The translations under genes and the position numbers were made by a program. A stretch of 64,000 bases of DNA from contig NZ_BOQN01000001.1 in NCBI RefSeq assembly GCF_018332695.1, forward strand, positions 62,001 to 126,000, given 5' to 3'. Shown here one piece after another: positions 59,161 to 64,000 of the stretch. The notes beneath the pieces were generated by a model. The model saw only the letters and a program-made list of their open reading frames with translations. It was not told the origin of the DNA and did no database searches. The DNA comes from Paractinoplanes toevensis. GTDB lineage: Bacteria; Actinomycetota; Actinomycetes; Mycobacteriales; Micromonosporaceae. The stretch's first letter is position 1, and each line of letters opens with the position of its first letter.

Positions 59161-60300
59161 ATGTCGTCGTCCTCCATCACCCGCCGCGGGCTGCTCGCCG
59201 GCGCCGGCGGTCTCGCGTTGTCCACCCTCCTGCCGTCGGTGGCGGAAGCGCACGGAAGATCCACCACCCTTTCCGTACGCGGCGCCGACCTCTCGTTCCT
59301 CCCCCAGCTCGAGGAAGCCGGCGTCCGCTACCGCGACCTGGCCGGCCGGGTGCGCCCGGCCGAGCGGATCTTCGCCGCGGCCGGCGCCAACTACATCCGC
59401 CTGCGCGTCTGGGTCGACCCGCCCGACGGTTACAGCGACAAGGCCCGCGCTCTCCACCTGGCGCGGCGGGCCAAGCGGGCGGGCCTGAAGATCCTGCTCG
59501 ACCCGCACTACAGCGACTTCTGGGCCGACCCGGGCAAGCAGCCGATCCCGGCGAGCTGGCCCACCGACCTGCCCGGCCTGCTCAAGAAGATCCGCTCCTA
59601 CACCCGCGAGCTGGTGCGCGACTTCGCCCGGCAGGGCACGCCGATCGACATGATCCAGATCGGCAACGAGATCACCAACGGCATCCTGTGGCCGGCCGGC
59701 CAGCTCTACCTCCCGGACGGCACCCAGCAGTGGCTGGCCTTCACCGACCTGCTCAAGGCCGGGCGCCGGGGCGCACTCGAGGGCCAGCCCGACGCCAAGA
59801 TCGTGCTGCACATCGACCGGGGCGGGAAGCTCGGCGACACCCGCTGGTTCTTCGACAACATCACCGGCTACGAGGTGCCGTTCGACATCATCGGCCAGTC
59901 GTACTACCCGATGTGGCACGGTTCGCTGGCCGAGCTGCAGGCCAACCTGATCGACTCGGAGCAGCGCTACGACAAGCCGGTACTGATCGCCGAGCTGGCC
60001 TATCCGTGGACGTTCGAGGACGGCGACGGCCGGGGCAACATCGTCGGGGCGGACACGGTGCTGCCCGACGCGGACCGGTTCCCGGCGACCCCGGCCGGCC
60101 AGGCCGGGTTCTACGAGGCCGTCCGCGACGTGCTGAAGCAGGTGCCGGACGGGCGCGGCCTGGGCTTCCTGGCCTGGGAACCGGAGTGGATCCCGGGCGT
60201 GGGCTGGCAGCCGGGCGCGGAGGCGTCCAACGACAACCTGACCCAGTTCGACTTCACCGGCCGGGCTCTGCCGTCGATCAGGGCGTACCGGCGGCCGTGA
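59161..60300 (+). CDS. secreted arabinogalactan endo-beta-1,4-galactanase, GH53
   Basis: 379 residues. A twin-arginine signal (SITRRGLLAGAGGLALSTLLPSVAEA) exports it folded. The mature domain shows GH53 features: RGADLSFLPQLEEAGVRYRD, NYIRLRVWVDPP, LLDPHYSDFWADPGKQPIP, the acid/base glutamate in MIQIGNEITNGILWP, and the nucleophile glutamate in VLIAELAYPW. FLAWEPEWIPG is the substrate-side end of the barrel. It cuts type I (arabino)galactan of plant pectin, matching the pectate-lyase-like gene elsewhere in the window. It is controlled by the adjacent LacI palindrome. Confidence 0.95.
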   Translation: MSSSSITRRGLLAGAGGLALSTLLPSVAEAHGRSTTLSVRGADLSFLPQLEEAGVRYRDLAGRVRPAERIFAAAGANYIRLRVWVDPPDGYSDKARALHLARRAKRAGLKILLDPHYSDFWADPGKQPIPASWPTDLPGLLKKIRSYTRELVRDFARQGTPIDMIQIGNEITNGILWPAGQLYLPDGTQQWLAFTDLLKAGRRGALEGQPDAKIVLHIDRGGKLGDTRWFFDNITGYEVPFDIIGQSYYPMWHGSLAELQANLIDSEQRYDKPVLIAELAYPWTFEDGDGRGNIVGADTVLPDADRFPATPAGQAGFYEAVRDVLKQVPDGRGLGFLAWEPEWIPGVGWQPGAEASNDNLTQFDFTGRALPSIRAYRRP

Positions 60301-60318
60301 CGAAGGCGCCGGCGAGGA

Positions 60319-61431
60319 TCACGCCAGAGCCAGATCCGCGTAGATCGCGGCGTGATCCGAGCCGGCGTGCACGGCGCTCGTCATCGACGAGTAGATCGGC
60401 CACAGCGTGCCCCGCCGGCCACCCCACACCCCACGGCGGAAGATGCCACCCCCGGTGGCGACGGCCCACAGCGCCGGCGAGAGCAGGACGTAGTCGAGCT
60501 TGTTGCGAGCCGTGCAATACCCGTACGTCCCGGGCCGTCCGTCGTCGTCGAAGCCCGGATGGGCGGAGATGTCCCGCAGGTCGGTGCCGGCCAGCAGCGG
60601 CCGCAGGGGTTCGCTGTCCGGCGTGTCGTTGAGGTCTCCGACCACCACGACGTGCGCGATCCCGTCGGCCACCAGCTCCCGGTAGATGTCGGCGACCCGG
60701 GCCGCCTGGCGGAGGCGGATGGCGTCCGAGGCGACCTTCCCGCCGTACCCCTTGCTCTTGAAATGATTGACCAGCACGGCGACCCGGACCCCCGCCGGGG
60801 TCCGGAAATGGTATTCCGCGCAGTCGCGGCTGAAGACCCGCCCGACATGATCCACATCGTCGACGTGGCTGCGCTGCGCGACCAGCGGAAACCCGCGTGC
60901 GGCCAGCACGCCCACGTCGATGCCGCGCTCGTCGTTGCCGTCCACCACCATGACGTGCGGGTAGCGCGGCCGCCCGTCCACCACCAGCCCGGCGTCGGCG
61001 AAGCGCTTGAGCGCGAAGCGGCTCTCCGCCTCGATCACCCCGACGATGTCGGCGCCGACGTCGGCGAGCACCCGCGCGGTGTGGCTGAGTGCCAGTTCGT
61101 CGCAGCGGTCGGTGGTCAGCTCGACCCAGCCGATCCAGTCGGCCCGCCCGCCCGCGACGACCGTGACGCCGCCGTCCCGGGAGCGCCGCAGCAGCCGCCC
61201 GCGATTTTGCCGCAGCCTCGCGAATTTTGCCTGGTCAGCCCGGCGCAGGCCGAGTTTTCCCAGCTCGCGGAGGATCTCCCGCTGGATCTCCGCGGTGTAG
61301 ACGACCTCTTCGAGCAAAGAGCAAATTCTTTGGTACGCCTCCAGCACCGGCCGTCCCATCGACCAGGTGCGCTGGTCGAGGGCGCGGGCACGGTTGAAGA
61401 GGTTCTCGACGTTGAAGGCCGCGACCCGCAT
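60319..61431 (-). CDS. endonuclease/exonuclease/phosphatase family protein
   Basis: 370 residues. EEP fold: RVAAFNVENLFNRA at the start, DIVGVIEAESRFALKRF with the metal glutamate, VLVNHFKSKGYGG with the catalytic histidine, VVVVGDLNDTP (D-x-N), and the final SDHAAIYADL (SDH). These enzymes cut nucleic acid or phosphoesters. No signal peptide is seen. Its ATG directly follows the stop of the MarR gene, with no gap, so it is translated from the same message. Nuclease versus phosphatase cannot be told from sequence alone. Confidence 0.88.
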   Translation of the reverse strand: MRVAAFNVENLFNRARALDQRTWSMGRPVLEAYQRICSLLEEVVYTAEIQREILRELGKLGLRRADQAKFARLRQNRGRLLRRSRDGGVTVVAGGRADWIGWVELTTDRCDELALSHTARVLADVGADIVGVIEAESRFALKRFADAGLVVDGRPRYPHVMVVDGNDERGIDVGVLAARGFPLVAQRSHVDDVDHVGRVFSRDCAEYHFRTPAGVRVAVLVNHFKSKGYGGKVASDAIRLRQAARVADIYRELVADGIAHVVVVGDLNDTPDSEPLRPLLAGTDLRDISAHPGFDDDGRPGTYGYCTARNKLDYVLLSPALWAVATGGGIFRRGVWGGRRGTLWPIYSSMTSAVHAGSDHAAIYADLALA

Positions 61432-61863
61432 CTATTGGGCCGCCGCGATGACCCGGGTGAGCGCGGCGTGCAACGTGCGCAGGTCCTCGATCGGCATGCC
61501 CAGCCGCTGGACGACCGCCGGCGGGATCTTCTCGGCCTGGGTGCGCAGCGCGCGGCCGCTGTCGGTGAGCGTGATGGCGAGGCTGCGCTCGTCGCCGGCC
61601 TTGCGCTCGCGGCGCAGGTAACCGATCGCCTCCAGGCGCTTGAGCAGCGGTGACAGCGTGCCCGGGTCGAGTTGCAGCAGCTCGGAGAGGCGGCGCACGG
61701 AGACCGGCGCGTATTGCCAGAGGGCCAGCATCACGAGGTACTGCGGGTGGGTCAGGCCCATCGGCTCGAGCAGCGGGCGGTAGACGGCCACGACGCCGCG
61801 GGCGGCCACCGACAGCGCGAAGCAGACCTGCTCCTCCAGCGCGAGTGGATCCTCGTCACTCAA
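61432..61863 (-). CDS. MarR/OhrR-type transcriptional regulator
   Basis: 143 residues from TTG (MSDEDPLALEEQVCFALSVAARGVVAVYRPLLEPMGLTHPQYLVMLALWQYAPVSVRRLSELLQLDPGTLSPLLKRLEAIGYLRRERKAGDERSL is the recognisable stretch, in pieces). The cysteine in the first helix (EEQVCFALS) matches the peroxide-sensing cysteine of OhrR. I chose the TTG because GGGGGAC lies 7 bases before it; an in-frame ATG at 61926 is inside the operator. It is divergent from a small basic protein gene, with a large palindrome between them. Organic peroxide sensing is a reasonable inference. Confidence 0.85.
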   Translation of the reverse strand: MSDEDPLALEEQVCFALSVAARGVVAVYRPLLEPMGLTHPQYLVMLALWQYAPVSVRRLSELLQLDPGTLSPLLKRLEAIGYLRRERKAGDERSLAITLTDSGRALRTQAEKIPPAVVQRLGMPIEDLRTLHAALTRVIAAAQ

Positions 61864-61899
61864 CGGCCGTCCCCCTTCAGTTCGACCCCATCCTACCGA

Positions 61900-61932
61900 T
61901 AGTTTGTACACCAACAGTTGGTGCACAAACTA
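61900..61932. promoter_or_regulatory. 33-bp near-perfect MarR/OhrR operator
   Basis: Left arm TAGTTTGTACACCAAC (61900-61915), centre A, right arm GTTGGTGCACAAACTA (61917-61932); 15 of 16 positions pair. It is AT-rich and lies between the divergent starts at 61863 and 61949. Its length suggests two overlapping dimer sites. Confidence 0.85.
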
Positions 61933-61948
61933 TCCTGCGGAGGTCGTC

Positions 61949-62155
61949 ATGGCGAAGAGCCGGTTCGGGCAGTGGTTTCGCAACACGTTCCACGACTGGA
62001 TGTTCCGATCGATGATCGGACCGGCGCAGACCCAGAATGCTGTGCAAGGCTGTGACGAAAGTGCCCGCCAGCAATGGAAACGAGACCTCGCGGCGCGCAA
62101 GCGCTACACCCAGGAGCAGCGCGAACGCCGCCGCCAGGAGCGTACGATCTCATAG
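61949..62155 (+). CDS. small basic protein, function unknown
   Basis: 68 residues (MAKSRFGQWFRNTFHDWMFRSMIGPAQ). GGAGG at 61939-61943 lies 5 bases before the ATG; an earlier in-frame ATG at 61904 is inside the operator. An aromatic, possibly amphipathic N-terminal helix is followed by a very basic C-terminal helix (WKRDLAARKRYTQEQRERRRQERTIS) with one cysteine (QGCDES). I recognise no family. The shared operator suggests it answers the same signal as the MarR/OhrR-type regulator. Confidence 0.65.
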   Translation: MAKSRFGQWFRNTFHDWMFRSMIGPAQTQNAVQGCDESARQQWKRDLAARKRYTQEQRERRRQERTIS

Positions 62156-62274
62156 CGTAATTGAGTGGTTACTAATAGCCATTTTTTTACATTCCTAAAT
62201 GTCCAGAGTTCTAGCCTCCGAGTACTACGCACGTGCGCACTTGAGTTGGCCGGGAATCGGACAACAATCAACGC

Positions 62275-63162
62275 ATGACGTACGGCAAGAAGGACCTGCC
62301 TTATCCTTACAGCCAGGACTTTTCCGGCATCGTCACCCGTGTGAAGGGTGTCCGGGAGTCCACCCGTGCCGCGCTCGTCAACTCACTGAAGGTCGCCTCC
62401 TACCTCAAGGCGGGGGCAAATCTGGTGGAACGAAACCTCGGAGCACCCAAGGAGGTCGCCCCGAGGAGTGACGGCCGTAAGGAGTACTGGTCGGGCTTGA
62501 ACTTCTTGTCGGAGCGGGCGCTGTCCCGGGAGGTGGCCGAGTTGGAGCCGCCGTTCCTGCGCCAGCGCGGCACCGGCCCCTACCGGTCGACCTGGGCCAG
62601 CCACGACGACTACCTGAACGACCTGCTGGCCTTCCTGTTCCACGCCATGAACTACGACCCGCAGTACGGCGCCGAGCTGGAGACGCGCGGTGACTGGCTG
62701 GTCGACGACGACAGCTTCGTCGACGCCGTGCACCGCGCCGCCTTCCACGAGATCCTCGCGGTCTGCCGGATGCCGCTGTTCCGCCTGCAACTGGTCGTCT
62801 GCGCGACGGCCGACCGCAACGACGGCATCCACGACGCCATCGCCAACAACTACGCGGGCGCCCTCCAGCCCTGGATGAAGGTCTACGAGCAGACCATCGC
62901 CGCCCGCGGGTTCCGGTTGCGCAAGGGCATCACCCTGGAGCAGTTCACGAACATCCTGGCCGCGATGACCGAGGGTTTCGTGATCCGGCACCTCGGCGAC
63001 CCGGCGGCCGGCGTGCTCGGCGACGGCGCCACCGACAACCTGGCCGGCATGGCGATCCTGGCCATGATGAACAGCTATCTCGAACCGGTCGATGAACCAC
63101 CTGGCCCAACTCTTCGTGAACTGTTCGAAGGCGCAGCGCAACCGATCGAGCACGGGGAGTGA
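62275..63162 (+). CDS. hypothetical protein, TetR-like C-terminal pattern
   Basis: 295 residues (MTYGKKDLPYPYSQDFSGIVTRVKGVRESTRAALVNSLKVASYLKAG). I do not recognise a clear DNA-binding helix-turn-helix. The C-terminal half, with FHEILAVCRMPLFRLQLVVCATADRNDG, LQPWMKVYEQTIAARGFRLRKGITLEQFTNILAAMTEGFVIRH, resembles the ligand-binding domain of TetR regulators. It may be a diverged regulator. The 119 bases before it are AT-rich with a T7 run (62182-62188), unlike the rest of the window. It ends 4 bases before the beta-lactamase-like gene. Confidence 0.6.
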   Translation: MTYGKKDLPYPYSQDFSGIVTRVKGVRESTRAALVNSLKVASYLKAGANLVERNLGAPKEVAPRSDGRKEYWSGLNFLSERALSREVAELEPPFLRQRGTGPYRSTWASHDDYLNDLLAFLFHAMNYDPQYGAELETRGDWLVDDDSFVDAVHRAAFHEILAVCRMPLFRLQLVVCATADRNDGIHDAIANNYAGALQPWMKVYEQTIAARGFRLRKGITLEQFTNILAAMTEGFVIRHLGDPAAGVLGDGATDNLAGMAILAMMNSYLEPVDEPPGPTLRELFEGAAQPIEHGE

Positions 63163-63166
63163 CGAA

Positions 63167-64000
63167 ATGACGAGCACCACGGAACGGCCCGCACCCCGCG
63201 CGGCTAAACCGCCCTCCTGGTGGGAACGCCAGGGTGACCTGCTCATGCGGCGTCCGTTCAGCGAGTTCACGTTCACCCACATGAACTGGCTGATGCCGAC
63301 CGAACGGGTCCATCGGGGCGAGGTGCACCGGCCACTCCCGGCCGACCCGCACCGGCTCGACCTGACCTACCGCTTCGAGGGCCAGGACCACACCCTCGCC
63401 GAGTTGCACCGGCACACCAACACCACAGCGTTCGTGGTCATGCACCACGGCCGCATCGTCCACGAGTACTACCCCGGCATGTTCGCCGGCCCGCGCGTCC
63501 GCATGCAGCTCTTCTCGGTCTCCAAGTCGGTCACGTCGCTGCTGATCGGGATCGCCATGGCCGAGGGCGTCATCGACAGCCTCCACGACCGCGTCATCGA
63601 CTACCGGAAAGACTTCCTCGGCTCCGCCTACGAAGAGGTCACCCTGGCCGAGCTGCTCACCATGACCAGTGGGGTCGGCGACCTCGAGGCGTGGGACGTG
63701 CCCGACAGCGACATCAAGCGCTTCGAGCAGGCCGCGATGGGCGGTGGCGACCTGACCGAGGTGGTGAAATCGGCCCGCCGCCGGGTTCCGGCCGGCGTGG
63801 CCTTCAACTACTCGACGCTCGACGCCCAGGTGCTGGGCTGGATCCTCGAGGCCGCCACCGGCACCACGCTGGCCGCCTACGCCGCCGACCGCCTGTGGCG
63901 GCACCTGGGCGCCGACCGGGACGCCTACTACTGGCTGACCCGGGCCCGCCCGCGCACCGCGCTCGGGGCCGGCTCGTTCAACGCCACCGCCCGCGACGTG
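63167..64000 (+). CDS. serine beta-lactamase-like hydrolase (class C fold), cut by window edge
   Basis: 278 codons visible, C-terminus missing. The catalytic S-x-x-K is Ser117-Lys120 (FSVSK in QLFSVSKSVTSLLIG), and the Y-x-N position is FNYSTLD (Y-S-T), as in esterases and 6-aminohexanoate-dimer hydrolases of this fold. ELLTMTSGVGDLE and PAGVAFNYSTLDAQVLGWILEAATGTTL are typical. There is no signal peptide, which favours an intracellular esterase or amidase over a true beta-lactamase. A GGGGAG ribosome site precedes the ATG, and it is likely co-transcribed with the gene before it. Confidence 0.88.
   Translation, partial: MTSTTERPAPRAAKPPSWWERQGDLLMRRPFSEFTFTHMNWLMPTERVHRGEVHRPLPADPHRLDLTYRFEGQDHTLAELHRHTNTTAFVVMHHGRIVHEYYPGMFAGPRVRMQLFSVSKSVTSLLIGIAMAEGVIDSLHDRVIDYRKDFLGSAYEEVTLAELLTMTSGVGDLEAWDVPDSDIKRFEQAAMGGGDLTEVVKSARRRVPAGVAFNYSTLDAQVLGWILEAATGTTLAAYAADRLWRHLGADRDAYYWLTRARPRTALGAGSFNATARDV

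Overview
The window is about 70% GC with tightly packed genes, many GTG starts and 1-, 4- or 8-base start/stop overlaps. An ergothioneine cluster, a conservon-type signalling module, a DevR/DevS pair, c-di-GMP proteins and many MarR, IclR, GntR, LacI and PadR regulators all point to a filamentous actinomycete. Micromonosporaceae (Actinoplanes-like) is my best guess; it is an inference from gene content, not from a marker gene. No rRNA, tRNA, CRISPR array or prophage was seen.

Layout. 1-4143 (minus): end of a surface-polysaccharide operon (GT2 glycosyltransferase, unknown protein, methyltransferase-like protein cut by the window edge). 4400-8626: egtABCD, ergothioneine synthesis. 8729-10011: SigK/RskA-type sigma and anti-sigma pair. 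10008-11287: membrane GGDEF gene broken by a one-base frameshift. 11421-14761: SDR, aldo/keto reductase and an ABC-F ATPase with a possible leader peptide. 14916-18405: IclR regulator divergent from two SDRs and a doubled HbpS/GlcG-like protein. 18480-18736: three hairpin repeats. 18782-19702: ketopantoate reductase-like gene. 19873-27964: an eight-gene, translationally coupled operon with a sugar ABC transporter, a berberine-bridge-type FAD oxidase, a VOC protein, an FMN reductase fused to a zinc ribbon and a GH78 alpha-L-rhamnosidase. A 19-bp palindrome before this operon recurs in degenerate form in the IclR/SDR intergenic region, suggesting one regulon.

27957-32205: ABC ATPase and GntR regulator, divergent from a large protein with a C-terminal TIR domain and a small zinc-finger-like protein. 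32271-34787: P-type ATPase. 34868-35622: decayed IS30 remnant between 68-bp inverted repeats. 35651-37805: secreted pectate lyase-like protein and thioredoxin reductase-like protein. 38133-41377: conservon with NIT-domain kinase, roadblock protein and GTPase, lacking the usual DUF742 gene. 41409-48401: zinc-ribbon membrane protein, lipoprotein, YdeI-like protein, DUF4190-like protein with a strong terminator, NmrA-like protein, a degenerate GGDEF protein, dienelactone hydrolase and an EAL-DICT protein. 48373-50657: pRiA4b ORF-3-like protein and a Phd/PIN toxin-antitoxin pair.

50676-55596 is a dormancy-type island: an ABC transporter pseudogene, DevR, divergent DevS and two Acg-type nitroreductases, with five DosR-box-like palindromes. 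55677-58000: membrane protein, PadR, tautomerase and MarR. 58016-60300: LacI repressor and secreted GH53 galactanase with two identical 12-bp palindromes flanking lacI. 60319-62155: a MarR-nuclease operon divergent from a small basic protein across a 33-bp palindrome. 62275-64000: unknown protein and the start of a serine beta-lactamase-like hydrolase.

The parts most likely to hold undescribed biology are the rhamnoside operon with its oxidase, VOC and zinc-ribbon flavin reductase set, and the TIR protein with its unrecognised 713-residue N-terminal region.
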